Positions 37,827-46,358 are shown, counted from the stretch's first letter. The stretch is DNA of 64,000 nt from Nocardioides jishulii (GCF_006007965.1 NZ_CP040748.1:2852001-2916000), one strand, 5' to 3'. Translations and numbers: made by a program. The notes: a model not told the origin generated them from the letters alone.

Positions 37827-38495
37827 TCAGCCGTCGTCCTCGCCCTGGTCCTCGCCGAGGTGAGCCATGACGTGGACGAGGTCGTCGGTGAGTCCCTGCG
37901 AGAGCTCACCCCACCCGGGCTCGTAGCCGTAGAGCTGGCGCAGCGGCACCGCTGAGCGCTGCCCGTCGAGGATGTCGATGTCGTCGGCGGTGAGCAGGCC
38001 GGGATGCACGACCCCCACGGCCTCGGAGACCTTGAGCAGGTCGCGACGCAGGGCCAGCACGTAGTTGGCCAGCCGCTGTGTCTTCGACGTGGGGTCCAGG
38101 CCCCGGGTGTAGCGCGGATTCTGCGTGGCCACCCCGACCGGGCAGTGGTCGGTGTGGCACTTCTGCGCCTGGATGCAGCCGATGGAGAGCATCGCCTCGC
38201 GGCCCACGTTGACCATGTCGACCCCGAGCGCGAAGGCGACGAGGGCGTTCTCCGGCACGCTGGCGTAGACCCAGCGGCGCTGGTCACGCGAGAAGGGCCG
38301 CTCCTCGTCGTTGCTGGTGACGATGTACTGGCGCAGCTCCGGCCCCACCGTCTCCACCCAGTAGCGGAAGTGTCCGATCACCGGGAAGTTGCGCAGGATG
38401 GCGTGCTGCCGCTGCGTCAGGTCGTGGGCGACCACGCCCCCCAGTGCTGCTGCAGCCAGCCCTGCCACCTTGCCGCCCGTCGAAATCCGTCCCAT
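37827..38495 (-). pseudogene. FMN-binding glutamate synthase, internally deleted remnant
   Basis: A 222-residue open frame made of the two ends of a protein that is normally about 500 residues. Residues 1-76 match the N-terminus of the FMN-binding glutamate synthase family (membrane-like start, HAILRNFPVIGHFRYWVE, GPELRQYIVTSNDEERPFS), ending at VYAS. Residues 77-222 match the C-terminus (PENALVAFALGVDMVNVG, cysteines C-x5-C-x4-C of the [3Fe-4S] site in GCIQAQKCHTDHCPVG). The whole central TIM barrel with the FMN and 2-oxoglutarate site, about 280 residues, is missing in frame; the junction is at about 38256-38262. It cannot be an active synthase. Either a pseudogene, a neofunctionalised scaffold, or an assembly collapse. 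Confidence 0.78.
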
Positions 38496-38611
38496 GCCAC
38501 AGGTCTAGTCGCAGGGCTCCACTCTGTCGACCCCGGGGAGTGGTGCCGCTGACGAACCCTGTTGGGCGCGATTGCATGCGACGGTGGTCGACGCGCCCCT
38601 AGGGTCGGCGC

Positions 38612-39994
38612 ATGACCACTGACGTCCCGACCCTCGGGCGGAACGCGCTCCCGCGCGGCGTGCGCCTGGGCTACGGCTCGGGGTCGGTCGCCACCGGCGC
38701 CTTCGGGACGGTTCCGGGCCTGATGCTGCTCCCGTTCCTCACCGACACCCTCGGGATCGCTGCGCTGTGGGCCGGCCTCATCGTCTTCGCCCCCAAGGCG
38801 TGGGACGTGCTGCTCAACCCGGTCGCCGGACGGATCAGCGACCGCACGGTCGACCCGCGTGGTCCGCGCCGCCCGTGGTTGCTGCGGGCGGGGCTGCTGC
38901 TCGCCGCCGGCTTCGCGTTGATCTTCGCGGTCCCCGAGTTCGGCTCGAAGGGCCTGGAGGCCACGTGGGTGCTGGTCGCCTTCCTGGCGACTGCGACGGC
39001 GTACGCGTTCTTCCAGGTGCCCTACGTGGCGATGCCCGCGGAGATCACCGACTCCTACGACGAGCGCACCCGCCTGATGACCTGGCGGGTGGCGATCCTC
39101 GCGCTCACGATCATGCTCGCGGGCGCCACGGCGCCGTTGATCCGCAACGCCTTCGACGGCCGTACCGGCTACGCGGTGATGGGCGCCGTGATGGCCCTCG
39201 TCATCGCCGCCGGGGCCACCGCTGCGTACGCCGGCACCCGCCACGCCCCCGTCGTCACTGTCGAGGCCGGTACGGGCTCGCTCGGCGAGCAGCTGAAGGT
39301 GGTGGCCTCCTCAACCAACTTCCGGGTCCTGCTCGTCACCTTCGTCGTGCAGGCCCTGGCCACCGGCGCCATGCTCGCCGGCGTCGACTACCTCGCCGAG
39401 GAGGTGCTGGGCAGCACGGCGGCGACCACGGTGCTCTTCGTCTGCTTCGTCGGACCGGCGCTGGTGCTGACGCCGCTCTGGGCCCGGATCGGCGCCCGGA
39501 TCGGCAAGCGCCAGGGCTTCACGCTCTCCTCCCTCGTGCTGGCCTCGGGCGCCCTGCTGGCGAGCACCGCGCTGGTCGCCCCGTCGTGGGTGGTCTTCGC
39601 GGCGGTCGGCCTGGTGGGAGTGGGCTATGCCGGGTGCCAGGTCTTCCCGATGGCGATGCTGCCCGACGCGGCTGCCGTGGACGCGCACGTGACCGGGGAG
39701 AACCGCATCGGTGTCTACACCGGCGTGTGGACGGCGGGCGAGACCTTCGGCCTGGCCCTGGGCCCCAGCCTGTTCGCCCTCGTCCTCACCCTGGGCGACT
39801 ACCGCTCCTCCACCGACGGCAGCGCCGTCCAGCCCGACTCCGCGCTCACGGCAATCACCGTCGGCTTCAGCGTCGTACCCGCCCTCCTGGTGGTGGCCAG
39901 CCTCTGGTGGCTGCGCCGCTACTCCCTCACCGCCGCCGACGTCGAGGCCGCCCTGGCCGCCGCGACGACGCCCACCCCCAAGGACACCGAGTGA
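38612..39994 (+). CDS. GPH/MelB-type MFS transporter
   Basis: A 460-residue, 12-helix transporter of the MFS_2 (glycoside-pentoside-hexuronide) class. The helix 2 region WDVLLNPVAGRISDRT carries the conserved Asp/Asn and RISDRT loop, and VPYVAMPAEITDSYDERTRL the central motif in two parts. These proteins co-transport sugars, lipids or other small solutes with cations. TAGGGT at 38600-38605 ends 6 nt before the ATG, indicating a leaderless transcript. The stop overlaps the start of the PLP-enzyme gene, so the substrate is probably that enzyme's substrate or product. Confidence 0.87.
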   Translation: MTTDVPTLGRNALPRGVRLGYGSGSVATGAFGTVPGLMLLPFLTDTLGIAALWAGLIVFAPKAWDVLLNPVAGRISDRTVDPRGPRRPWLLRAGLLLAAGFALIFAVPEFGSKGLEATWVLVAFLATATAYAFFQVPYVAMPAEITDSYDERTRLMTWRVAILALTIMLAGATAPLIRNAFDGRTGYAVMGAVMALVIAAGATAAYAGTRHAPVVTVEAGTGSLGEQLKVVASSTNFRVLLVTFVVQALATGAMLAGVDYLAEEVLGSTAATTVLFVCFVGPALVLTPLWARIGARIGKRQGFTLSSLVLASGALLASTALVAPSWVVFAAVGLVGVGYAGCQVFPMAMLPDAAAVDAHVTGENRIGVYTGVWTAGETFGLALGPSLFALVLTLGDYRSSTDGSAVQPDSALTAITVGFSVVPALLVVASLWWLRRYSLTAADVEAALAAATTPTPKDTE

Positions 39995-41424
39995 TGGTCC
40001 GTTCCGACGCCCTGGCCCGACTGCACGCGATGCAGGCCGGTGACCTTCCGGTCCACGGCGGCCGGACGCTCGCCTACGTCTACGACTCCGGCCTGGCCGA
40101 GGTCGACCGCATCGGCAGGGAGGCCGTGGCAGCGTACGCAGGCTCGAACGGCCTCGACCCGACTGCCTTCCCCAGCCTGCTGCGCATGGAGAACGAGCTG
40201 GTCGGCTTCGCCGCCGACCTGCTCAACGCCCCGGACGAGGCCGTCGGCACGGTGACCTCCGGCGGCACCGAGTCGATCCTGCTGGCGGTCCAGGCCGCGC
40301 GTGACTCCCGCCCCGAGGTCGTCTCCCCGTCGATGGTGCTCCCGGAGACGGCCCACGCTGCCTTCCACAAGGCCGCGCACTACTTCGGGGTGCGGACCGT
40401 GGTGGTGCCGGTCGGTGACGACTTCCGACCCGACCCGTGGGCGATGGGGCGGGCCATCGACGGCACGACGGTGCTGGTCGTGGCCTCGGCGCCGTCCTAC
40501 GCCCACGGCGTCGTCGACCCGGTCAGCGAGATCGCCGCCCAGGCCAAGGCGAAGAAGGTGCGGTGCCACGTCGACGCCTGCATCGGCGGCTGGGTGCTGC
40601 CCTACGCGGAGCGTCTGGGCCGCGACGTCGGGGAGTGGGACTTCCGCGTGCCGGGCGTCACCTCGATCTCCGTCGACACCCACAAGTACGCCTACACCCC
40701 GAAGGGCACGTCGGTGCTGCTCCACCGCTCCCCCGCCCTGCGGCGGGCGCAGTACTTCGCCTCGGCCCGGTGGCCGGGCTACACGATGCTCAACGCCACG
40801 ACGCAGTCGACGAAGTCGGGCGGGCCGCTGGCGGGCGCGTGGGCGGTCGTCACGACCCTGGGCGACGAGGGCTACCTCGCGCTCACCGAGCAGGTCCTCG
40901 GCGCGGTCGACCGACTCGTGGCCGGCGTCGCGCAGGTGGACGGCGTACGCGTGGTCGTGCCGCCCGACGCGACGCTGGTGGCGCTCGCCTGTGACGAGAC
41001 CCTCGACCCGTTCACGCTGACCGACGAGATGACGGCGCGGGGCTGGTACGTCCAGCCGCAGATGTCGTTCCGAGGGCGGCCCGCCACCGTGCACCTGTCG
41101 GTGAGCGCGGCGACGGCCGACGTGGTCGACGACTTCCTCGAGGCCCTGGACCAGGCGGCGAAGGCCTCGGTGGCCGCCGGTCCCGTGGTCGTGGACCCGG
41201 GCGTGGTGACCTTCATCGAGTCACTCGACCCCGCCCGCCTCACTGACGACGACTTCGAGGGCCTGCTGGCCACCTCCGGGCTGATGGGCGACCCCGACGC
41301 AGGGCTGGCCCTCCCGGAGCGGATGGCGGAGGTCAACGCGTTGCTCGACGTGGCCGCGCCATCGATGCGTGAGGCCCTGCTCGTGGCCTTCCTGGACCGG
41401 TTGGCGCGCCCGGTCCGCTACTGA
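39994..41424 (+). CDS. PLP-dependent lyase/decarboxylase (sphingosine-1-phosphate lyase-like)
   Basis: A 476-residue fold-type I PLP enzyme of the group II decarboxylase family. Visible features: GTVTSGGTESILLAVQAARD (phosphate-binding loop), HVDACIGGW (cofactor aspartate) and VDTHKYAYTPKGTS with the Schiff-base lysine. Overall it resembles bacterial sphingosine-1-phosphate lyase and DOPA/glutamate decarboxylase relatives. The ATG overlaps the transporter stop by one base (TGATG); a GTG one codon earlier is possible. The substrate is unknown. Confidence 0.87.
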   Translation: MVRSDALARLHAMQAGDLPVHGGRTLAYVYDSGLAEVDRIGREAVAAYAGSNGLDPTAFPSLLRMENELVGFAADLLNAPDEAVGTVTSGGTESILLAVQAARDSRPEVVSPSMVLPETAHAAFHKAAHYFGVRTVVVPVGDDFRPDPWAMGRAIDGTTVLVVASAPSYAHGVVDPVSEIAAQAKAKKVRCHVDACIGGWVLPYAERLGRDVGEWDFRVPGVTSISVDTHKYAYTPKGTSVLLHRSPALRRAQYFASARWPGYTMLNATTQSTKSGGPLAGAWAVVTTLGDEGYLALTEQVLGAVDRLVAGVAQVDGVRVVVPPDATLVALACDETLDPFTLTDEMTARGWYVQPQMSFRGRPATVHLSVSAATADVVDDFLEALDQAAKASVAAGPVVVDPGVVTFIESLDPARLTDDDFEGLLATSGLMGDPDAGLALPERMAEVNALLDVAAPSMREALLVAFLDRLARPVRY

Positions 41425-41441
41425 GGCATTCCCAGGCCCAC

Positions 41442-41495
41442 AACTGGTCGATGAATGCGGTGCCACGAGCGTCTCGACGCATCCATCGACCAGTT
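41442..41495. repeat. left flanking hairpin of the DUF559-like gene
   Basis: Inverted repeat with 18-nt arms (41442-41459, AACTGGTCGATGAATGCG; 41478-41495), one mismatch, and an 18-nt loop that itself contains CGAG-CGT-CTCG. It has the same arm sequence, one or two bases aside, and the same loop length as the hairpin at 42513-42564 on the other side of the gene. Confidence 0.9.
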
Positions 41496-41589
41496 CCTCC
41501 GGGCCTCCCCATGTGCACACCCCGGTGCGTGGTCCACAGGCGCTCAGGAGCGGCGTACGCCCTGACTCACCGACCACGACGCTGGCTCC

Positions 41590-42504
41590 ATGGAGGTGCG
41601 TCTCACCCGGAGCGGCGAGCATGCCGGAGGTGACTGGGTCCGGGTGACCCACGGCGCCCACCGGCGCCGAGACGCCGACGATCCGTTCCTCTCCGACCTG
41701 CAGGCGTGGTTCCGAGTCCTGCCGACCTCGTCGCGGTTCACCCACCTGACAGCCGCCCGGCTCTGGGGTTTGTGGCTGCCACCCCTTCCGGCGGGGCTGC
41801 CGGTGGTCGTCGCCTGCGACCCCTCGCGAAGCCGTCCCCGTCGGCTCGGCCTGAGCGTGGTGCGACCGACCCGGCTGGAGGCAGCCTCGACGGTCGCCGG
41901 GCTGCCGGTCGATCCGGTCGAGGTGGCACTCCTGGCGGCATGTCGCGACGTCGGCGACCTGGACGCGCTGGTCCTGGTGGACTCCGCCCTGCGTGCAGGG
42001 CTCACGACTCCAGCGGCCCTGCTCCGAGTCGCGGCCACCCGGACCCGGGGCGCACCGCGACTGCGCCGGGTGCTGGGTCTCGCGGATGGGCGTGCGGAGT
42101 CGCCGTGGGAGACGATGCTGCGCGCCCTGCATCACCACGTCGCGGCATCGGTCGAGCCGCAGTTCGAGGTCGTCGACGAACGTGGAAGCTTCGTTGCTCG
42201 AGGCGATCTGCGTCTCTCAGGTCACCGAGTCCTGCACGAGTACGACGGTGGAGTTCACCTCACGGTTGACCAGCAGCGGTCAGACCTGCGCCGAGCCCGG
42301 CGGCTCACCAGCGCGGGCTGGGTGCGCCGCGGCTACACCAGCGAAGACGTGTTGCACCGCGCCGTCGGCGTGCTGCGCGACATCGACGACACGCTCGGAC
42401 GCACCCACGACCCCAGGCGCATCCGAGCGTGGCACGACGAACTGCGTACGTCCTGCTTCACCTCGGCTGGCCGGGCGACCCTGCAGGCGCGCCTCGCCAC
42501 ATGA
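41590..42504 (+). CDS. DUF559/Vsr-like nuclease-fold protein, palindrome-bracketed
   Basis: A 304-residue protein. The first 110 residues (RVTHGAHRRRDADDPFLSDL, SRFTHLTAARLWGLWLPPLP) resemble the AbiEi/DUF559 group of actinobacterial proteins, but the usual N-terminal winged helix is missing. The C-terminal 100 residues look like a Vsr/DUF559 PD-(D/E)xK fold: D206 (ARGDLRL), E217-Y-D219 (HEYDGGVH), then RSDLRRARRLTSAGW. Often annotated as 'hypothetical' or 'type IV toxin-antitoxin AbiEi'; no AbiEii toxin is adjacent. The ATG is the only in-frame start after a stop at 41563, but has no good ribosome-binding site. Two matching hairpins bracket the gene, suggesting a mobile or selfish cassette. 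Confidence 0.7.
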   Translation: MEVRLTRSGEHAGGDWVRVTHGAHRRRDADDPFLSDLQAWFRVLPTSSRFTHLTAARLWGLWLPPLPAGLPVVVACDPSRSRPRRLGLSVVRPTRLEAASTVAGLPVDPVEVALLAACRDVGDLDALVLVDSALRAGLTTPAALLRVAATRTRGAPRLRRVLGLADGRAESPWETMLRALHHHVAASVEPQFEVVDERGSFVARGDLRLSGHRVLHEYDGGVHLTVDQQRSDLRRARRLTSAGWVRRGYTSEDVLHRAVGVLRDIDDTLGRTHDPRRIRAWHDELRTSCFTSAGRATLQARLAT

Positions 42505-42512
42505 AACAGCAG

Positions 42513-42564
42513 ACTGGTCAATGGATGCGTGCTGCGACGTGAGAAGGCGCATCCATTGACCACT
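42513..42564. repeat. right flanking hairpin of the DUF559-like gene
   Basis: Inverted repeat with 17-nt arms (42513-42529, ACTGGTCAATGGATGCG; 42548-42564), one mismatch, and an 18-nt loop. The arms share ACTGGTC-R-ATG-R-ATGCG with the left hairpin, while the loops differ. It starts 8 nt after the stop codon and could also end transcription. Confidence 0.9.
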
Positions 42565-42608
42565 TCGTACGCCGCCCGCACCCACCGCAGTCGGTTAGGT
42601 TGCGCGTC

Positions 42609-43307
42609 ATGGACGGACTGGACGAGCTGGTGGAGCGTGGCCTCATGGCCCCCGACTGGGCCGCGGCCCTCCTGGCGGTCGACCCGCAGGTCGACGCGAC
42701 CGTCGCCGCACTGGGTGGCTTCCTGCGCGAGGAGGTGGCGGCAGGGCGGGGCTACCTGCCGGCCGGCAACGCGGTCTTCCGGGCGTTCGAGCGGCCGTTG
42801 ACCGACGTACGTGTGCTGGTCGTGGGCCAGGACCCCTACCCCACGCCCGGGCACCCGATCGGCCTGAGCTTCGCGGTGGCCAAGGACGTACGCCCCCTCC
42901 CGCGCAGCCTCACCAACATCTACCGCGAGCTCGAGGCCGACCTCGGCATCGCGCCCGCGACGCACGGCGACCTCAGCGCCTGGGCCGACCAGGGCGTGAT
43001 GCTGCTCAACCGCGCATTGACGGTCGGGCCGGGGCAGGCCGGCTCGCACCGTGGTCGCGGCTGGGAGCGGGTGACCGACGCCGCGATCACCGCGCTCGTG
43101 CAGCGCGGTGGGCCGTGCGTCGCGGTGCTGTGGGGCCGTGACGCCCAGCAGCTGAAGGGCGCCCTGGGGGCGATCGCGGCGGTGGAGTCGCCGCACCCCT
43201 CGCCCCTGTCAGCGTCACGAGGCTTCTTCGGGTCCCGCCCGTTCAGCCGGGTCAACGAGCTGCTGGAGGCGGCGGGCGGCGACCCGGTGGACTGGCGACT
43301 GGAATAA
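42609..43307 (+). CDS. ung: uracil-DNA glycosylase (family 1)
   Basis: A 232-residue base-excision repair enzyme that removes uracil from DNA. Signatures: the water-activating [18 protein letters not shown] loop, the LLNRALTV strand, and [19 protein letters not shown] with the catalytic histidine and minor-groove leucine loop. Length is normal. TAGGTT at 42596-42601 ends 7 nt before the ATG at 42609, supporting this start over a TTG at 42600. It lies just outside the right hairpin of the DUF559-like gene. Confidence 0.96.
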   Translation: MDGLDELVERGLMAPDWAAALLAVDPQVDATVAALGGFLREEVAAGRGYLPAGNAVFRAFERPLTDVRVLVVGQDPYPTPGHPIGLSFAVAKDVRPLPRSLTNIYRELEADLGIAPATHGDLSAWADQGVMLLNRALTVGPGQAGSHRGRGWERVTDAAITALVQRGGPCVAVLWGRDAQQLKGALGAIAAVESPHPSPLSASRGFFGSRPFSRVNELLEAAGGDPVDWRLE

Positions 43308-43321
43308 AGTTCAACTTTGAA
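43306..43321. promoter_or_regulatory. AT-rich palindromic operator before the dioxygenase gene
   Basis: AAAGTTCAACTTTGAA holds two overlapping palindromes (AAAGTT-C-AACTTT and TTCAA-CT-TTGAA) and is strikingly AT-rich for this genome. A -10-like CATTAT (43323-43328) follows and ends 7 nt before the ATG at 43336, so the palindrome would lie in the promoter spacer. The TTCAA-N2-TTGAA form is typical of MarR-family operators; the assignment is inference. Confidence 0.5.
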
Positions 43322-43335
43322 TCATTATGGGTGGC

Positions 43336-44106
43336 ATGGAACGCATGCCCTCGCTCTTCATCGGCCACGGAGCCCCGCCCCTCCTCGACGACCCGGTGTG
43401 GTCGGGCGAGCTCAAGGAGTGGGCCGCCCACCTGCCGCGCCCCACGGCGATCCTGATCGTCTCGGCGCACTGGGAGTCCGCCCCGATCAGCCTCACGGCC
43501 AGCGGAGCCGGCCTGGTCTACGACTTCGGGGGCTTCGCGCCGAAGTACTACAACATGCGTTACGACACCCCCGACTCCACCGCGCTGTCGGCCCGGATCG
43601 CGGCGATGATGCCGGCAGGTGTCCCGGTCCACCAGCACCGCAGCCGCGGCCTCGACCACGGCGCCTGGGTGCCGCTCAAGATCATGTATCCCGAGGCCGA
43701 CATCCCGGTCGTGCAGATGTCGCTGCCCACCCATGACCCGGCCACCCTCATGGCGCTCGGCGAGCGGTTGCGCCCCTTGCGGGACGAAGGCGTGCTCATC
43801 ATCGGCTCCGGCTTCCTCACCCACGGACTGCCGTTCCTCAAGGAGTTCCGCATCGAGGCGGCGGCTCCTGGCTGGTCCCGCGACTTCGACGCCTGGGCCG
43901 CCGAGGCCATGCGGCGCGGAGACGTCGACGAGCTCGCGCAGTACCGGACGAAGGCCCCCGGCATGCCGTACGCCCACCCCACCGTCGAGCACTACACCCC
44001 GCTCTTCGTGACGCTCGGCGCCGCGACCAAGGCGGACGACCCTGGCGACCAGCGCATCGACGGTTTCTGGATGGGCCTGTCCAAGCGCTCCCTGCAGGTC
44101 GCCTGA
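43336..44106 (+). CDS. LigB/DODA-type extradiol ring-cleavage dioxygenase
   Basis: A 256-residue class III extradiol dioxygenase of the YgiD/DODA family. Metal-ligand histidines are in LFIGHGAPPLL near the N-terminus, in SAHWES, and in HGAWVPL; GSGFLTHGL supplies a further active-site histidine. These enzymes cleave catechols such as DOPA or related quinols. The ATG at 43336 is preferred because CATTAT ends 7 nt before it and the protein then begins MERMPSLFIGHG; ATG at 43327 adds three residues. A MarR-like palindrome just upstream suggests induction by an aromatic or quinone compound. Confidence 0.9.
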   Translation: MERMPSLFIGHGAPPLLDDPVWSGELKEWAAHLPRPTAILIVSAHWESAPISLTASGAGLVYDFGGFAPKYYNMRYDTPDSTALSARIAAMMPAGVPVHQHRSRGLDHGAWVPLKIMYPEADIPVVQMSLPTHDPATLMALGERLRPLRDEGVLIIGSGFLTHGLPFLKEFRIEAAAPGWSRDFDAWAAEAMRRGDVDELAQYRTKAPGMPYAHPTVEHYTPLFVTLGAATKADDPGDQRIDGFWMGLSKRSLQVA

Positions 44107-44133
44107 CCCCCGCAGAGGTGAGAAGATGCGCGC

Positions 44134-44985
44134 GTGAAGATCCTGTCGATCCAGTCCCACGTCGCCTACGGCCACGTCGGCAACTCCGCCGCTGTCTTTC
44201 CGCTGCAGCGCCGGGGCCACGAGGTGTGGCCCGTCCTGACGGTGAACTACTCGAACCACACCGGCTACGGCGAGTGGGGCGGCCCGATCATCGCGCCGGA
44301 GGACGTGGCGAGCGTGATCGACGGCATCGAGGCGCGTGGCGCGCTGGGCCAGGTCGACGCCGTGCTCTCCGGCTACCAGGGCGGCGCCGGCATCGCCGAC
44401 GTCATCCTCTCGGCGGTCGACCGCGTCAAGGCGGCCAACCCGGCCGCGACGTACACCTGCGACCCGGTGATGGGCAACGCCCGCTCCGGATGCTTCGTGC
44501 ACCCCGACGTGCCGCCGATGATCCGCGAGAAGGTCGTGCCGAAGGCCGACCTCATCACGCCCAACCAGTTCGAGCTGGGCTTCCTCACCGGCACCGAGCC
44601 GGCCGACCTCGACTCGACCCTGGCCGCCGCGGACGCCGCGATGGACATGGGCCCGAGCACCGTCCTGGTCACCAGCGTCGAGCGTCCGGAGCGCCCCGAG
44701 GGCACCATCGAGATGATGGCCGTGACGCGTGACTCGGCGTGGATCGTGCAGACGCCGCACCTGCCCTTCAAGGCCAACGGCTCGGGCGACGTCACCGCGG
44801 CGCTCTTCACCGCCCACCTCCACGAGACCGGCTCGCCCGCACAGGCGCTGGCGGCAACCACGTCCAGCGTCTTCGACCTTCTGCAGACCACCCTCGACTC
44901 CGGCGAGCGTGAGCTGCAGCTGGTGCAGGCGCAGGAGTTCTTCGCCCACCCGCGCCTGCAGTTCGAGGTCACCCAGGTCCGCTGA
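44134..44985 (+). CDS. pdxY: pyridoxal kinase PdxY
   Basis: A 283-residue ribokinase-fold kinase that phosphorylates pyridoxal in the B6 salvage pathway. The start ILSIQSHVAYGHVGNSAAVF is diagnostic for PdxY. The nucleotide and metal region CDPVMGNARSGCFV and the anion-hole GxGD motif FKANGSGDVTAALF are present. The GTG is 27 nt after the dioxygenase gene with a GAGG element upstream, so co-transcription is possible. It is convergent with the GH6-like gene. Confidence 0.95.
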   Translation: MKILSIQSHVAYGHVGNSAAVFPLQRRGHEVWPVLTVNYSNHTGYGEWGGPIIAPEDVASVIDGIEARGALGQVDAVLSGYQGGAGIADVILSAVDRVKAANPAATYTCDPVMGNARSGCFVHPDVPPMIREKVVPKADLITPNQFELGFLTGTEPADLDSTLAAADAAMDMGPSTVLVTSVERPERPEGTIEMMAVTRDSAWIVQTPHLPFKANGSGDVTAALFTAHLHETGSPAQALAATTSSVFDLLQTTLDSGERELQLVQAQEFFAHPRLQFEVTQVR

Positions 44986-45000
44986 GCGACCCCGCAGTCT

Positions 45001-46158
45001 TCACTGGCCGCGGTACGGCGAGTACTTGATGAGCTTGCGGGTGCGCTTCATCATGAAGGGCGAGGTCTGGCGCTTGAGCCACGGCCGACCGACCCACATG
45101 TAGGCGTCGACGTACTTCTTGGCGAGCTGGCGAGTCTTCTCGTCGAGCCCCCAGACCGGGTTCGCGACGTCGGTGGTGGGCGGGATGCCGAGGGTGACGC
45201 AGGTGCCCTTGAGCTTCTTGCCGCACACGAACGCGTGGTCGGGGTCCTTGCCGGTGTACCTGCCGAACTCGAAGCCCTTGCCGTTGGACGAGGTGTTGAC
45301 GATGCCCTTGCGGCCGCGGAGACCCTTCTTGGCGAAGGCCTCGGAGATGTCCGCGACGCGCTGCACGTCCCAGGCGGTCTTGTTGTAGTGCGTGGTGTTG
45401 GTGACGACCCCGTCCGCGTGCTGCATGCCCATGGCGGTGAGCAGGCGTACGGCCTCCTTCACGCCGCCCTGGCCGGGCGACGGCCAGTCCCACCCACCCG
45501 TCTCGAGGTAGACGCGGGTGTTCGTCAGGGCGCCGTACTCCTTGGCCGCGAAGCGGATCAGCCGTGAGGAGAGCTTGAAGTTGGGCACCGTGCGCAGGAA
45601 GGTCGCGTCGGGCTGGAGCATGAGGGCGGTCGGGGTGTCGCCGATGGCCGCAGCCGACGCCCTGATCCACCGCTTGTAGCTGGCGATCTGCTTCTTGGTC
45701 GGGGCCTTCTTCTTCGATGCCGTGTACCAAGGGTCCATCCGGAAGATCGTGACCTGGACGAGCGCGTCGGGGTCGCCGTTCTGCGACAGCTCGATGTACC
45801 TGCGGGTCTTCGCGGCGATCTCCCCGTCAGGGATCCACGAGCCCATCCAGCCGGCGCGCGGCTGGTTGATGAGCCACCTCAGGTCGGCGCGCTGGGCCTT
45901 GGTGCCCTTCTCGTAGGCCACCGAGGCCATGTCGGCGGGGCCGTTGTAGACACCCCACGTGCCGGCGAGCTCCGAGGAGCTGCTGCCGGCACGCATGATC
46001 TTGTTGCCGTTGGCGGTGTAGTCGCCGGAGGGGGTGCGCTTGACGACCTTGAGGGCACCGGCCGAGGCAGCGGCGTCGGGAAGGTCGGAGGTCGGGGTGG
46101 AGAGGGCGGCGACGATGAGTCCGGCGGACGCCAGCAGAGCAAGACGAGAAAGAGCCAC
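45001..46158 (-). CDS. secreted GH6-like glycoside hydrolase
   Basis: A 385-residue exported protein: signal peptide (about 1-20) with processing near AAAS, then a domain that follows the GH6 cellulase/cellobiohydrolase order. LVQVTIFRMDPW is a divergent version of the first catalytic strand, ALMLQPDATFL carries the general-acid aspartate, VYLETGGWDWPSP, DGVVTNTTHYN, GIVNTSSNGKGF and CVTLGIPPTTDVANPVWGL follow, and AYMWVGRPWLKRQ closes the domain. The DRDC-type loop of classical GH6 is replaced. It probably hydrolyses a beta-1,4-glucan or a wall polymer, but the altered loop leaves the substrate open. The GTG at 46158 has GAAGGAG upstream. Confidence 0.8.
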   Translation of the reverse strand: MALSRLALLASAGLIVAALSTPTSDLPDAAASAGALKVVKRTPSGDYTANGNKIMRAGSSSSELAGTWGVYNGPADMASVAYEKGTKAQRADLRWLINQPRAGWMGSWIPDGEIAAKTRRYIELSQNGDPDALVQVTIFRMDPWYTASKKKAPTKKQIASYKRWIRASAAAIGDTPTALMLQPDATFLRTVPNFKLSSRLIRFAAKEYGALTNTRVYLETGGWDWPSPGQGGVKEAVRLLTAMGMQHADGVVTNTTHYNKTAWDVQRVADISEAFAKKGLRGRKGIVNTSSNGKGFEFGRYTGKDPDHAFVCGKKLKGTCVTLGIPPTTDVANPVWGLDEKTRQLAKKYVDAYMWVGRPWLKRQTSPFMMKRTRKLIKYSPYRGQ

Positions 46159-46282
46159 GACTACTCCTTCGGCAGGTGCGCGGTCTTCCTGAGGTCCGCG
46201 GAACTTTCACCGTAGGGGAGTCAGCCCCTCGCCGGGGCGACACCGCCAATAGGGGACGAAGTGTGCCGGCAACGCTCGGCGC

Positions 46283-46358
46283 TGGAGCCGCGTGTCGGAA
46301 TCGAACCGACGACATCCGTATTACAAGTACGGTGCTCTGCCAACTGAGCTAACGCGGC
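46283..46358 (-). tRNA. tRNA-Thr (anticodon TGT)
   Basis: Read on the reverse strand, a full cloverleaf can be drawn: acceptor GCCGCGT/ACGCGGC, D-arm GCTC..GAGC, anticodon stem CCGTA/TACGG around loop CTTGTAA (anticodon TGT), T-arm with GGTTCGATTCC. A genomic CCA end is present (46283-46285). It decodes ACA (and ACG by wobble). Confidence 0.95.

Noticed and set aside
37827..38495. A complete small glutamate synthase
   Set aside because: The FMN and substrate barrel is absent, so only a remnant or a repurposed fragment is tenable.
41590..42504. Calling the gene an AbiEi antitoxin
   Set aside because: The N-terminal winged helix is missing and no AbiEii nucleotidyltransferase toxin follows; the C-terminal nuclease-like motif is the better description.
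46283..46358. tRNA-Thr as an integration site for the right-hand island
   Set aside because: The island begins about 15 kb away and I see no direct repeat of the tRNA 3' end near 61.5 kb.
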